Positions 23,219 through 32,062 are shown, counted from the stretch's first letter. The stretch is 41,548 nucleotides of DNA from Bacillota bacterium (GCA_029239605.1 JARBUO010000008.1:1-41548), one strand, 5' to 3'. Notes: generated by a model not told the origin, from the sequence alone. Numbers and translations are program-made.

Positions 23219-23647
23219 TCATCCATCATACATTGTTTCAAATATCTGCCCGTCTATATTGATTATTTCATCAATGGGGATTGCTGTGCCATCAGTCATA
23301 ATGATAAACCGATCAAATACGTCGATCTTTTGTGCAGTGCCGATATCAGTAACGTAGGTTCCGCCATTCTTCTTTGTGTCTGGCTGAAAATAGGTGATTG
23401 CAATTTCTGGACATTCCTGAATCCGATCGGTTATGATTTGCAGCTTGTCGCTCAAAGCGCCCTTCATATGTTCGTCCAATTCTACTCTCTCGTCAGTCAG
23501 TCTTGCGGTTTCTTTGATAGCTGCATCATAGCCGGTCAGTGCAGCGAAGGGGGAAAACTGCGCTGCCCGATGGATCGCGGCCATATGAGGGCGTGTCGCA
23601 GAGACTTTGTGCGGTAGATTGATGATGTCGTCATATGACTTTGTCAT
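23219..23647 (-). CDS. YolD-like protein
   Basis: The 142-residue protein has the YolD-like signature early on (HRAAQFSPFAALTGYDAAI) and a C-terminal segment for a small beta-rich domain (GTAIPIDEIINIDGQIFE). YolD-like proteins are nearly always encoded next to a Y-family polymerase and are thought to act as UmuD-like partners in Firmicutes. Here the start overlaps the polymerase stop by four bases (23644-23647), so the two are translationally coupled and co-transcribed from the SOS promoter at 25237-25265. Confidence 0.9.
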   Translation of the reverse strand: MTKSYDDIINLPHKVSATRPHMAAIHRAAQFSPFAALTGYDAAIKETARLTDERVELDEHMKGALSDKLQIITDRIQECPEIAITYFQPDTKKNGGTYVTDIGTAQKIDVFDRFIIMTDGTAIPIDEIINIDGQIFETMYDG

Positions 23648-25173
23648 GCCCTGTGCCCTCCAATCTGCCTGTTCCTGTCTACTGTTGTAGCGCCTTCTTC
23701 CAGATTCATACCCTTTAGAATGGCGTTCTTGCCATATTTCTTTTTTATTTCCAGCATAGCCTTCTGCATCCCTTTTTCTCGTATCAGCTCGGCTTCTTCT
23801 GCCTCTTTTCCTTCCAGCACAGCCATATAATCAGTAAAGAGATTAAGCTGTTCAAACTCGTCCGTCTTTTGAGCGGCGGTCTCATCCACAATATGATTCG
23901 CTGCAATGTTGACTCTTCTGATCAAGAGGTTTTTATCAACAATACGCTCAAACAACTCTGTAACCGCATCTAGAATCAGCTTTGTAGAGGAGGTCTGTCT
24001 GCCAAGATTTGCTGAACCATGTGCAGATTTTGGAACAGAACGTCCGTAGTGGTCGGTGGTGATTGCCCCGTGATATGATTTTTTTATCTTCGGATCTGTC
24101 AGATTTTCAATATCATATCCGATCGTCAAGACAAGTTGGTCTGTCACAAGTCTTTTATCCACCAGATCAAGCGTCAGCAGATCAGTCATTTCCCGCACGA
24201 TCAGCTTTGCTTTGTCAAATGGATAGGCGCATTGCAGTACCTGCCCTGATCCAATACTATTTGTGCTTGGCTTATACGCTTTAATATCGTCAATGGTGCA
24301 AGGTTCCCATCCCCATGCATGGTCAATCAGCAGCTCAGCGTTGACACCGAACAGCCTGTACAGTAAATCTTCGTTATAGTAATCGGTAGGTTTTCCGAGA
24401 GAGCATCTTGCGATATCTCCCATCGTAAAAAGCCCATGCCCCTCCAGCTTCTTGGCATATCCTTTTCCAACGCGCCAAAAGTCTTTCAGAGGCTGGTGTG
24501 ACCATAGCAGACGGCGGTAGCTCATTTCATCGAGCTCGGCAATTCGGACGCCGTTTTTGTCTGCCGGAATGTGCTTTGCCCGAATATCCATTGCGATTTT
24601 GGCAAGATACAGGTTTGAGCCGATTCCTGCTGATGCTGTAACACCGGTTGTTTCAAGCACATCCAAAATCATTTTCGCGGTTAGCTCACGAGCTGTAAGC
24701 TTATAGGTGCTAAGATAATTTGTGGCGTCGATGAATACCTCATCGATGGAATAAACATGGATATCCTCGGGTGCGATGTACTTCAAGTAGATATTGTAAA
24801 TCTGCGTACTGTACGCGATATAATGCGACATTCTCGGTGGAGCAACAATATAGTCCAGCGAGATACCAGGTGAGAATTTCAATTCAGTATCGTTGAAAGA
24901 AGCACCGGAAAAGGCTCGTACTGGTGCTTTGCAAAGCCGTGCCGCATTTACTTCCCTGACCTTTTGAACAACCTCAAACAGCCGGGGTCTGCCGGGGATG
25001 CCATGTGCTTTGAGGGAAGGAGAGACGGCAAGGCAAATGGTTTTTTCGGTGCGGCTTGCGTCAGCGACAACAAGGTTAGTGGTCAGCGGATCAAGCCCTC
25101 GTTCGATGCACTCGACCGAAGCGTAGAAGGATTTTAAATCAATTGCGATATAGGTTCTGTTCTTCATGCTCAT
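23644..25173 (-). CDS. Y-family DNA polymerase (UmuC/DinB-like, ImpB/MucB/SamB group)
   Basis: This is a translesion polymerase of 509 residues. The catalytic palm motifs are IDLKSFYASVEC near residue 11 and YSIDEVFID near 140; Asp, Asp and Glu in these motifs bind the metals. A thumb helix-hairpin-helix (LKDFWRVGKGYAKKLEGHGLFTMGDIA, read in overlapping parts) follows, then the little-finger domain. A QLNLF motif near residue 448 is a classic sliding-clamp binding peptide. The ribosome binding site AAGGAGGTGA precedes the ATG. The promoter carries a LexA/DinR box. The gene pair is flanked by near-identical short direct repeats, which hints at past movement as a cassette. Confidence 0.95.
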   Translation of the reverse strand: MSMKNRTYIAIDLKSFYASVECIERGLDPLTTNLVVADASRTEKTICLAVSPSLKAHGIPGRPRLFEVVQKVREVNAARLCKAPVRAFSGASFNDTELKFSPGISLDYIVAPPRMSHYIAYSTQIYNIYLKYIAPEDIHVYSIDEVFIDATNYLSTYKLTARELTAKMILDVLETTGVTASAGIGSNLYLAKIAMDIRAKHIPADKNGVRIAELDEMSYRRLLWSHQPLKDFWRVGKGYAKKLEGHGLFTMGDIARCSLGKPTDYYNEDLLYRLFGVNAELLIDHAWGWEPCTIDDIKAYKPSTNSIGSGQVLQCAYPFDKAKLIVREMTDLLTLDLVDKRLVTDQLVLTIGYDIENLTDPKIKKSYHGAITTDHYGRSVPKSAHGSANLGRQTSSTKLILDAVTELFERIVDKNLLIRRVNIAANHIVDETAAQKTDEFEQLNLFTDYMAVLEGKEAEEAELIREKGMQKAMLEIKKKYGKNAILKGMNLEEGATTVDRNRQIGGHRA

Positions 25174-25207
25174 TCTCCGGTCACCTCCTTAAACACGAAA
25201 GTAGCTT

Positions 25208-25223
25208 ATCGACAAATTGGAAT
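25208..25223. repeat. Right copy of repeat flanking yolD-umuC
   Basis: ATCGACAAATTGGAAT matches the copy at 23193-23209 except for one T. It lies between the umuC start codon and its promoter, so it is in the leader. Confidence 0.6.
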
Positions 25224-25236
25224 CCTTTTGGACTTA

Positions 25237-25265
25237 AATATACCAGAACAAATGTTCTTTTGCAA
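25237..25265 (-). promoter_or_regulatory. SOS-regulated promoter with LexA/DinR box
   Basis: On the minus strand TTGCAA (25265-25260) and TATATT (25242-25237) are 17 bases apart. GAACAAATGTTC at 25246-25257 is a perfect GAAC-N4-GTTC box inside the spacer, the position expected for LexA repression of umuC-yolD. Confidence 0.88.
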
Positions 25266-25320
25266 CAGTAAAGTTGTTCCAAAAACAGCATCATTTTTTA
25301 TTTAGAATTATAGAAAGTAT

Positions 25321-25349
25321 TTGACAATAAACGAATGATCATTTATTAT
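25321..25349 (+). promoter_or_regulatory. Promoter and operator of the tetR gene
   Basis: TTGACA (25321-25326) and TATTAT (25344-25349) are 17 bases apart. A perfect palindrome AATGATCATT (25334-25343) lies in the spacer and is a likely autoregulatory operator. Confidence 0.7.
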
Positions 25350-25372
25350 AGTATTTATTTAGAGGTGTTAAC

Positions 25373-25939
25373 ATGAGAAAAAAAGATGATGAGAAGGAAA
25401 AAAGCATAAAAGAAGCAGTGGTTAAGCTGATTCTCCAGGAAGGCTTTCACGGTACTTCCATCTCCAAAATAGCAAAACTGGCAGGTGTTTCGCCGGCAAC
25501 CGTTTATGTTTATTTTGAAAACAAGGAAATCATGCTGCACGATATTTATAGTGAATACGCTGAAGAGATTTATGATTATCTGCTGGACAGAGTGAACAAG
25601 GGTATGGCAGGACCTCAGATTCTGGAAATTCTGATTCATAGCTATTACAGCTATATCAGAGAAAACAGAGAAATTTTCAGCTTTGTGGAACAGTTTTCAA
25701 ACTGTCCCTCGCTGGCGAACGGATGTTCGGAAATCAAAGGTATCTGCAGTATTCATGATTTAATTGCCGAGATGAAAAACAGCCGCATCATTAAAAATTA
25801 CAGCAATGATAATTTACTGGCCATCATGTTTTATCCCGTGAAAGCCATAGCTGTTGATAATCGTAGAAGTGACGAGGAACGATCCGATTTGCTGAAAGAG
25901 ATGATTTTGATGATTCAAGATGCCTTGCTGGTTGAATAG
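25373..25939 (+). CDS. TetR-family transcriptional regulator
   Basis: The 188-residue protein has the TetR DNA-binding domain at residues 10-60 (KEAVVKLILQEGFHGTSISK, then IAKLAGVSPATVYVYFENKE) and a helical ligand domain. AGAGGTG precedes the ATG. The promoter carries a palindrome suited to autorepression. The next gene is lon, 142 bases downstream, preceded by a related inverted repeat at 26050-26067. A membrane-lipid or fatty-acid ligand, as in FadR-type regulators, would be speculation. Confidence 0.9.
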   Translation: MRKKDDEKEKSIKEAVVKLILQEGFHGTSISKIAKLAGVSPATVYVYFENKEIMLHDIYSEYAEEIYDYLLDRVNKGMAGPQILEILIHSYYSYIRENREIFSFVEQFSNCPSLANGCSEIKGICSIHDLIAEMKNSRIIKNYSNDNLLAIMFYPVKAIAVDNRRSDEERSDLLKEMILMIQDALLVE

Positions 25940-26049
25940 ATCGGGAGAAATATTTCCTTGAAAGAAATGAATCTAAGAATTGAAAGCGAGATTTTTGTGA
26001 AACTATTGCACAACGGAGTCTCGCAAATATTTCAAACTATATTAAACGA

Positions 26050-26067
26050 GCATTCACTTATGAATGC
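26050..26067 (+). promoter_or_regulatory. Inverted repeat upstream of lon
   Basis: GCATTC-ACTTAT-GAATGC lies 15 bases before the lon ATG. Its left flank AACGA and the ATTCACTTAT run resemble the palindrome at the tetR promoter (AACGAATGATCATTTAT), so it may be a second TetR site. Confidence 0.4.
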
Positions 26068-26081
26068 AGAAAGGGGATACC

Positions 26082-28460
26082 ATGATAAATTTTGAAGAAA
26101 GCAACAAAAAAGGAATCGTAATTCCTGTATCAAATACAGTATTGCTCCCGGGAGTAACCTCTGTGCTTAGAGTAAGCAAACTCAGCGCAGAACAGCTTAT
26201 GCGGCTGGAAGAAGATGATTTCACAAACATTGCGCTGCCGCTGAAACAAAATTTCAGCAATAAGCTGCCTCTGGAAGAGGATTTTCACAAGGTTGGTGTT
26301 TCATTTCATATCAATGAAATCGAAAAAACCGAAAGAGGGTTTCAGCTGTCCATCAAGATTGACGATCGGGTGGAAATAAAGGAACTGAAGATTGAAAATG
26401 AAACCATTCTGGCTGAATACACTGTCAGCTCCGAAGAACGGGATCTCAGTCATCAGGGCAGAGAAGAAATTCTCGACTATATGAAAAAGGTTACGCGTGA
26501 AATCAGCGATAAATTTACCGGAGGAGAACACTATATCAAGATCATCGATGAATTTAAGGATTTGAATTCACTCATCGTGTATCTGGCTCAATTTCTGCCT
26601 TTATCCAATGAAGAAAAGTACAGCTTGCTGGAAACTCTTTCGGAGAAAGAAAGGAGCCTGCGTTTCATGGATCATTTGCTGAAGCAGAAAGAAGCCATTG
26701 AATTGCAGATCCAGCTTGCTGAAAAATTCTCAGAAAAGGCAAATAAGCATTATCGTGAAACCGTATTGAAAGAACAGCTCAAAGTCATTCAGGAAGAATT
26801 GAATGAAGGGAAGCCCGAAGGCAAAAAGGAGACAGATTATCTGATCAAAATTGAAGAAGCCCAGATGCCGGAGGAAGTTAAGCGTGCAGCCCTTGAAGAG
26901 CTGGATAAACTTCAGTCTCAGGGCTCCAATAGCCCTGAGTACAATGTGATCCGAAATTATCTGGATCTCCTTGTACAGCTTCCCTGGAAAAAATCAGAAC
27001 CAAAACCTGTGAATCTCGGTGAGGCAAGACGAATTCTCGATGAGCAGCATTTTGGCCTTGAGAAGGTGAAAGATAGAATTATTCAGCATCTGGCAGTAAT
27101 GCAGCTGAAAAAGGATAAAAAGGGTTCTATACTGCTCTTGGTCGGTCCTCCCGGAACGGGAAAAACCAGCCTTGGGAGAAGCATTGCGGAGGCCCTTGAC
27201 AGAAAATACATTCGTCTGAGTCTGGGCGGAATCAGAGATGAGGCTGAAATCAGAGGCCACCGAAGAACCTATATCGGAGCCATGCCGGGAAGAATCATTC
27301 AAAATATCAAAAAAGCAGGTGAAACCAACCCTGTTATGATTCTGGATGAGGTTGACAAGCTTATGACAGGGGGCTACAGCGGAGATCCTGCCAGTGCGCT
27401 GCTGGAGGTACTGGATCCCGAACAGAATAATACCTTTACGGACCATTATCTCGATCTTCCTTATGACCTGTCGGATGTATTCTTTATCGCAACGGCCAAT
27501 TCTACGGAAAGCATTCCTGGACCGCTGCTTGACAGAATGGAAGTCATCCAGATATCAAGTTATACCATCGACGAGAAATTCCATATTGGGAAGGACCATC
27601 TGGTCCCTGCGGTTCTGGAAGAGCATGGTCTTACACCAGAGCATCTTGTAGTAGAGGATGAAGTGCTCAAGAAAATTATCAGTGATTATACCCTTGAAGC
27701 AGGAGTCAGAGGATTGAAAAAACAGCTTGCAGGGCTCGCCAGAGTGACCTCAGAAAAGATTGTCTCCAATAAAGTAGAACTTCCGTACAAGGTGAAAATG
27801 GAGCAGCTTGAGGAACTGCTGGGCAAGCAGGTTTCCCGTCATGACAAGGCTCAGGCAGACAATCCCCCCGGGGTTGTAACCGGCCTTGCGTGGACCCCTG
27901 TAGGAGGAGAAATCCTTTTTATAGAAGCGACGGATATGCCGGGAAGCGGAGAAGTCATGCTGACTGGAAAACTCGGCGATGTGATGAAAGAGTCGGCAAG
28001 AATTTCTCTGAGCCTCTTGAAATCAAGGCTACCATTGAATTCTGTCAACTTTAAGGAAAGGGATCTACACATACACGTTCCTTCGGGTGCAGTTCCCAAG
28101 GATGGACCTTCTGCAGGAATAGCACTGTTCACCGCATTGGCTTCTCTCGTCACAGGCATTAAAGTGGATTCAAAGATCGCAATGACGGGTGAAATCACAC
28201 TGAGGGGAGCAGTACTTCCCATCGGCGGTCTCAAGGAAAAATTGCTGGGAGCACAGCGTGCAGGAATTACGAAGGTCCTGATTCCAAAAGACAACGTAAT
28301 CGATTTGAAGGATGTTCCGGAGGAAGTGAAGGAACAGCTGACAGTGATCTCGGTTGAAACGGTGGAAGACGTCCTGACGGAGACCATTGGGATTACGATG
28401 CCAAGGATCGAGCATGTTTTCCAACAGCAGATAAGTGGGTTTTTACCCTTTAAGGGATAA
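26082..28460 (+). CDS. lon: ATP-dependent Lon protease
   Basis: The start at 26082 follows AAGGGG by 6 bases and gives 792 residues, normal for LonA. It has an N-terminal substrate-binding domain (IVIPVSNTVLLPGV), coiled middle helices, AAA+ domain with Walker A GPPGTGKT near 350 and Walker B MILDEVDK, sensor residues, and the C-terminal serine-lysine protease domain with PKDGPSAGIALFTAL (catalytic Ser) and GLKEKLLGAQRAGI (catalytic Lys). Lon degrades damaged and regulatory proteins. It is not beside clpX here, and its neighbours (tetR, DUF1858) suggest a locally controlled copy. Confidence 0.96.
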   Translation: MINFEESNKKGIVIPVSNTVLLPGVTSVLRVSKLSAEQLMRLEEDDFTNIALPLKQNFSNKLPLEEDFHKVGVSFHINEIEKTERGFQLSIKIDDRVEIKELKIENETILAEYTVSSEERDLSHQGREEILDYMKKVTREISDKFTGGEHYIKIIDEFKDLNSLIVYLAQFLPLSNEEKYSLLETLSEKERSLRFMDHLLKQKEAIELQIQLAEKFSEKANKHYRETVLKEQLKVIQEELNEGKPEGKKETDYLIKIEEAQMPEEVKRAALEELDKLQSQGSNSPEYNVIRNYLDLLVQLPWKKSEPKPVNLGEARRILDEQHFGLEKVKDRIIQHLAVMQLKKDKKGSILLLVGPPGTGKTSLGRSIAEALDRKYIRLSLGGIRDEAEIRGHRRTYIGAMPGRIIQNIKKAGETNPVMILDEVDKLMTGGYSGDPASALLEVLDPEQNNTFTDHYLDLPYDLSDVFFIATANSTESIPGPLLDRMEVIQISSYTIDEKFHIGKDHLVPAVLEEHGLTPEHLVVEDEVLKKIISDYTLEAGVRGLKKQLAGLARVTSEKIVSNKVELPYKVKMEQLEELLGKQVSRHDKAQADNPPGVVTGLAWTPVGGEILFIEATDMPGSGEVMLTGKLGDVMKESARISLSLLKSRLPLNSVNFKERDLHIHVPSGAVPKDGPSAGIALFTALASLVTGIKVDSKIAMTGEITLRGAVLPIGGLKEKLLGAQRAGITKVLIPKDNVIDLKDVPEEVKEQLTVISVETVEDVLTETIGITMPRIEHVFQQQISGFLPFKG

Positions 28461-28494
28461 AAAACGAAATAAATAGAAAGAAAGAGGACATTAC

Positions 28495-28707
28495 ATGAGT
28501 TTAACAGTAACAAAAAACACGTTGATCGGAGAGATTCTAGGCGCTGACAGGACCACGGCTCCATATTTTTTAGAAATGGGTATGCATTGCCTCGGCTGCC
28601 CGTCCTCATCTGCTGAAAGTCTGGAAGAGGCTTGCATGGTACATGGTGTTTCGGTGGATGAGCTTATCAGCAAGCTCAACAACCATCTTGCAGGCAAGGA
28701 AGCATAG
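28495..28707 (+). CDS. DUF1858 redox-disulfide domain protein
   Basis: The 70-residue protein matches the DUF1858 / 'hybrid-cluster-protein-associated redox disulfide' domain: MSLTVTKNTLIGEIL, then APYFLEMGMHCLGCPSS with Cys32 and Cys35 as CxxC, and GVSVDELISKLN at the end. It starts 35 bases after the lon stop behind AGAGG and is followed by a strong terminator, so it is probably the last gene of the lon transcript. The family is common in anaerobes; its partner protein is not known here. Confidence 0.88.
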   Translation: MSLTVTKNTLIGEILGADRTTAPYFLEMGMHCLGCPSSSAESLEEACMVHGVSVDELISKLNNHLAGKEA

Positions 28708-28742
28708 TTCAAAATTAAAACAACGGCCGTGAAAGGCGTAAG

Positions 28743-28785
28743 ATATGCCATGGGGTATGCTGCCCCATGGCATATGTTTTCTTTG
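28743..28785 (+). terminator. Strong terminator after lon-DUF1858
   Basis: ATATGCCATGGGG (28743-28755) and CCCCATGGCATAT (28763-28775) form a perfect 13-bp stem with a 7-base loop, followed by GTTTTCTTT. It also separates the convergent UroD-like gene. Confidence 0.85.
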
Positions 28786-28794
28786 TATATATTT

Positions 28795-29799
28795 TTATGA
28801 CAATTCTAATAATGCTTCTGAAACGGCTGTCAAATTCTCAATCGGTGTATTCTTTGGAACTTCACAGCCTGCGCTTATGATAATATCCTGCCCACCCACA
28901 GAGAGACAGTCCCTGACATGGGTTTTCACCGTTTCGGGATCGCCTTCAAGAAGCACCGATACTGGATCAAAGTTACCACAGACCAATGCTTTTCCTTTAA
29001 TTTTTTCAACAGCTGTCTTTAAGTCAACAAGATGGTCGATATCAATCATGTCGGCGCCGCTTTCTGCCATGAGTTCAAGCAGGGCCGTTGTGTTGCCGCA
29101 TATATGGAGCTTGACCTTTGCCCCGGCTCCGTGAATCTCATTGATAAGGATTTTTTCTGCGGGCAGAACGACCTCTTTGTAAAATTGAGGACTAACGAGA
29201 GAAGCTGCCGCATCCCCGATCCCGATCCAGTCGGCACCTTCTTTTATTTGAGCTTTTGCAAACAGGATACCTTGCTCCAGGCAAACTTCCACCAATTCTT
29301 TCACAAGTTCCGGCTCTTTTCGAATGTCATACATGAGCTGATACATACCTCTAAGATCATTCGCTTCCGCGAATGCCCCCTCGACCCAGCCCAGAATGGG
29401 AAATTCTCCGCTGCACTCCTGCCGGTACATAGAAATCGCTTTTATTCTGTCGTGCATCCTCCCGGAAGAAGCCGGGTCTACGGGTCTTAGTTTTCTGACG
29501 TCTTCATATTTCTTTATCAGATAATCGGTACATCTCGGCACCTCATCTTCCAATATGGTTACAGCACCGCCAAATCCAGCAGTTTCCCGAAAGGGATCGG
29601 AGATTGCACTGACCATATCGATTCCAAATTTGCGGCAGCACGTTAGATTGCCTTCCACAAGATACCGGTAATCGGTACAGTACTTTCCGTAAGGAACCTG
29701 AATGTATCGGGCTGCGAATTGCATAATGATATTGAGGTTTGGAACACGGTCTACGGGCAGTTTTGCAAGTCTGTTTTCAACTCGTTCAACACTGTTCAT
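28795..29799 (-). CDS. Uroporphyrinogen-decarboxylase-family protein (MtaA/CmuA-like)
   Basis: The 334-residue TIM-barrel protein has the zinc-binding HxC motif of methylcobamide:thiol methyltransferases (LHICGNTT near 238-245) and the matching late cysteine in SAGCEVPKNTPIENL. MtaA/CmuA-type enzymes move a methyl group between a corrinoid protein and a thiol. True UroD enzymes lack this Cys pattern, and no heme pathway genes are nearby. No corrinoid protein or second methyltransferase is adjacent either, so this copy is isolated and its methyl donor is unknown. AAGGAGG precedes the ATG on the minus strand. Confidence 0.85.
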   Translation of the reverse strand: MNSVERVENRLAKLPVDRVPNLNIIMQFAARYIQVPYGKYCTDYRYLVEGNLTCCRKFGIDMVSAISDPFRETAGFGGAVTILEDEVPRCTDYLIKKYEDVRKLRPVDPASSGRMHDRIKAISMYRQECSGEFPILGWVEGAFAEANDLRGMYQLMYDIRKEPELVKELVEVCLEQGILFAKAQIKEGADWIGIGDAAASLVSPQFYKEVVLPAEKILINEIHGAGAKVKLHICGNTTALLELMAESGADMIDIDHLVDLKTAVEKIKGKALVCGNFDPVSVLLEGDPETVKTHVRDCLSVGGQDIIISAGCEVPKNTPIENLTAVSEALLELS

Positions 29800-30033
29800 A
29801 ATGCATCCTCCTTTGCAGCGGAAACCGTAATTTCGTTTGCATTTAATGTACCATAAAGGTCAAGGTGATTCAATGAGCATCATCAAGATTCGTTGTCTTT
29901 CCTTAGCGTTTATAAAAACCATATAAATTGGCACTATTAAATTATAAAAAACTGGCTCTGGCAATCATTCCAGATAAAGGGTAAAATGCTGGTATAAGCA
30001 GTGTAAATTACAACGTATTCAGGAGGTTCAATT

Positions 30034-30477
30034 ATGGAAACAAAATATGTATTCATTATTCAATGTGAGATTGCAAGGCAAAGATGCAGCGGTTTCGCAT
30101 GTACAAACGGGTTTTACAACAGGGATGATGTATTTCAGGGCTATGATGACGGAGTAAGATATATCGCAATTACCTGCGGCGGCTGCTGTGGTGCAGGCCT
30201 TGCAGCAAGAATGGAGCACTTTTCAAATAAACTCAAGAAAACAGATGTGACAAAGGACAATGTAGTTGTTCACCTTTCCTCCTGTATGGTTACCGACAAT
30301 TACCATCATGATCGATGTCCTCATACCGATTACATTAAAGGACTGATTCTCAAAAAGGGGTATAAAAATATAGTGGAAGGCACCTACATAAGCAAAGCGG
30401 CAGAAAAGCGGCGTGAAAAAGGGGAATACAAGCGGTATGCTGATACTACAAAAGGAATCGAAACAAGCACTATATGA
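30034..30477 (+). CDS. CGGC-domain protein
   Basis: The 147-residue protein has the CGGC domain: a central ITCGGCCGAGL motif (about residues 47-57) preceded by RCSGFACTNGF and followed by VVHLSSCMVTDNYHHDRCPH. The many conserved cysteines and histidines suggest metal or Fe-S binding; the biochemical role of the family is not known. AGGAGG lies 7 bases before the ATG. The last 41 bases overlap the start of the MocR-type regulator in another frame, so the two are likely expressed together. Confidence 0.85.
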   Translation: METKYVFIIQCEIARQRCSGFACTNGFYNRDDVFQGYDDGVRYIAITCGGCCGAGLAARMEHFSNKLKKTDVTKDNVVVHLSSCMVTDNYHHDRCPHTDYIKGLILKKGYKNIVEGTYISKAAEKRREKGEYKRYADTTKGIETSTI

Positions 30478-31864
30478 ACAAATTTATGATCAGTTAAAAG
30501 AGCAGATCCTAACCGGTAAATTACAGGAAAAAAGTATGCTGCCTTCTACGAGAACGATGGCCAAAATGCTGGACGTGAGCAGAAATACCGTTGAGAGCGC
30601 ATATCATCAGCTCTGCTCGGAAGGCTATCTGTCAAGTAAAGCCTGCAGCGGATATCGGGTGGAAAAAATAGAGACAAACCTGATCTTCCCAGAATATGAT
30701 CAGCAAAATGGAGCAAGAATAGAGCCAAAATTGGAGATCAATGAACAGGGATGGGGAGCTGAAAAAACGTCGAAAATATCGTTCCAATATGGACGGCTTG
30801 AATTTGACGATTTCCCGATTCGTACCTACAGGAGAATCATAAATCAAATCCTGCTTTCCCCTGAAATTTGTTCGATTTCCTCGTATAACAACAGAGTGGG
30901 AGAGCTGGAATTGAGGCGGGAAATTACGAAATACCTCTTTGATTCCAGAGGTGTGCGATGTACGCCTGAGCAGATCATCCTTTGCTCTGGAATGCCTGCT
31001 TGCATTAGCTTGATCTGTCAGCTTTTGATGAAGCATTCAAAGTTGATTGCCCTGGAGGAACCATGCTACGATACGGTAAGACATACCTTTCAAAACCATG
31101 GTTTTGGAGTTATCCCCATCAATGTGATAAAAGACGGAATCGATGGAGAGGCCCTTGCGGTATCGGGAGCAAAGGCAGTTTATGTGACGCCATCACATCA
31201 ATTCCCAACAGGAATCGTTATGCCGGTTAACAAAAGACTCGGTCTCATTGAATGGGCAGACAAAAACGACGCTTTTATCATTGAAGATGATTATGACAGT
31301 GAACTGCGGTATAACAGCAGACCAATTCCGTCTCTGCAGTCAATGGACCGAAAGGGGCGAGTGATCTATACCAATACCTTTTCCAAATCATTTGCGCCCG
31401 GCATGCGGATCAGCTTTATGGTGCTCCCTGTCACACTGATGGAGCAGTATCGAACTGCTTTCAACAGGTATAACTGCTCGGTTCCCTGGGTGGAACAAAA
31501 AATCATGAGTACTTTTATGAAGGAAGGCCATTGGAGCCGGCACCTTCGAAAAATCAGTGTCACGAATAAAAAGCGCCATGATGCACTGGTAATTGCTATC
31601 CATTCAGTTATGGGGGACAGGGTAAGAATCCATGGGAAAAATGGCGGCCTTCACATTATCCTGGAAGTAATAAATGGGATGAAGGAAGCGGAGCTGATTC
31701 GAAATGCGCTTGAAGCAGGGGTAAGAGTATATCCTGTCTCCGGATATTATGCAGACAGCAGCAGATCGAAAGGAAATCAGGTTCTCATCGGGTACAGCAG
31801 CTTGTCTGAAGACGAAATCAATACAGGAATCCGAATATTAAATGAGGCTTGGTTTTCTTCATGA
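30437..31864 (+). CDS. MocR/PdxR-type GntR regulator with aminotransferase domain
   Basis: The product is 475 residues from the ATG at 30437; an in-frame GTG at 30413 would add eight. The N-terminal winged helix is GntR type (YEQIYDQLKEQILTGKLQ, then LPSTRTMAKMLDVSRNTVESAY). The rest is a fold-type I aminotransferase domain with the PLP lysine in TNTFSKSFAPGMRIS and DDYDSELRY before it. MocR proteins sense PLP or amino compounds and control transport or vitamin B6 genes. No pdxST or transporter genes adjoin it; the overlapping CGGC gene is the only obvious partner. Confidence 0.92.
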   Translation: MLILQKESKQALYEQIYDQLKEQILTGKLQEKSMLPSTRTMAKMLDVSRNTVESAYHQLCSEGYLSSKACSGYRVEKIETNLIFPEYDQQNGARIEPKLEINEQGWGAEKTSKISFQYGRLEFDDFPIRTYRRIINQILLSPEICSISSYNNRVGELELRREITKYLFDSRGVRCTPEQIILCSGMPACISLICQLLMKHSKLIALEEPCYDTVRHTFQNHGFGVIPINVIKDGIDGEALAVSGAKAVYVTPSHQFPTGIVMPVNKRLGLIEWADKNDAFIIEDDYDSELRYNSRPIPSLQSMDRKGRVIYTNTFSKSFAPGMRISFMVLPVTLMEQYRTAFNRYNCSVPWVEQKIMSTFMKEGHWSRHLRKISVTNKKRHDALVIAIHSVMGDRVRIHGKNGGLHIILEVINGMKEAELIRNALEAGVRVYPVSGYYADSSRSKGNQVLIGYSSLSEDEINTGIRILNEAWFSS

Positions 31865-31913
31865 TTGCCAATACCATGACGGCTCGGCGTGCCGGTTTAT
31901 CCAGAAAATAGAT

Positions 31914-31942
31914 TTGACAGTACAATTGGTTTTTGATATTCT
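31914..31942 (+). promoter_or_regulatory. Promoter of the riboswitch-controlled transcript
   Basis: TTGACA (31914-31919) and TATTCT (31937-31942) are 17 bases apart. The start near 31949 places the whole ykkC aptamer in the leader. Confidence 0.7.
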
Positions 31943-31970
31943 AATAAAAATAAAATAAATGAAAAAGGTT

Positions 31971-32062
31971 TTCTAGGGTTCCGTAATAGAAATATTAGAC
32001 TGGTCCGAGAGAAAACGCACAGTTTTTTCTGTGTACACGGTGGGATAAAAGCCTAGGAGTTA
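31971..32062 (+). ncRNA. ykkC-class riboswitch, probably guanidine-I
   Basis: The conserved blocks are in order: CTAGGGTTCCG (31973-31983), ACTGGTCCGAGAG (31999-32011), ACACGG (32035-32040), and GGGATAAAAGCC followed by TAGGAG (32042-32059). P1 is CTAGG/CCTAG (31973-31977 with 32052-32056). One internal hairpin is TAATA-GAAA-TATTA (31984-31997) and another is GCACAG-N6-CTGTGT (32017-32034). This is the ykkC RNA. Guanidine is the ligand of subtype 1; other subtypes bind PRPP, ppGpp or ADP and control different genes. The downstream transporter gene favours guanidine, but the subtype bases were not compared with an alignment. Confidence 0.87.

Noticed and set aside
28795-29799. True heme-pathway uroporphyrinogen decarboxylase
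   Set aside because: The HxC and late Cys zinc motif fits MtaA/CmuA-type methyltransferases better, and there are no heme genes nearby.
29939-29954. TGGCAC sequence resembling a -24 element before the CGGC gene
   Set aside because: No GC is present at the -12 position.
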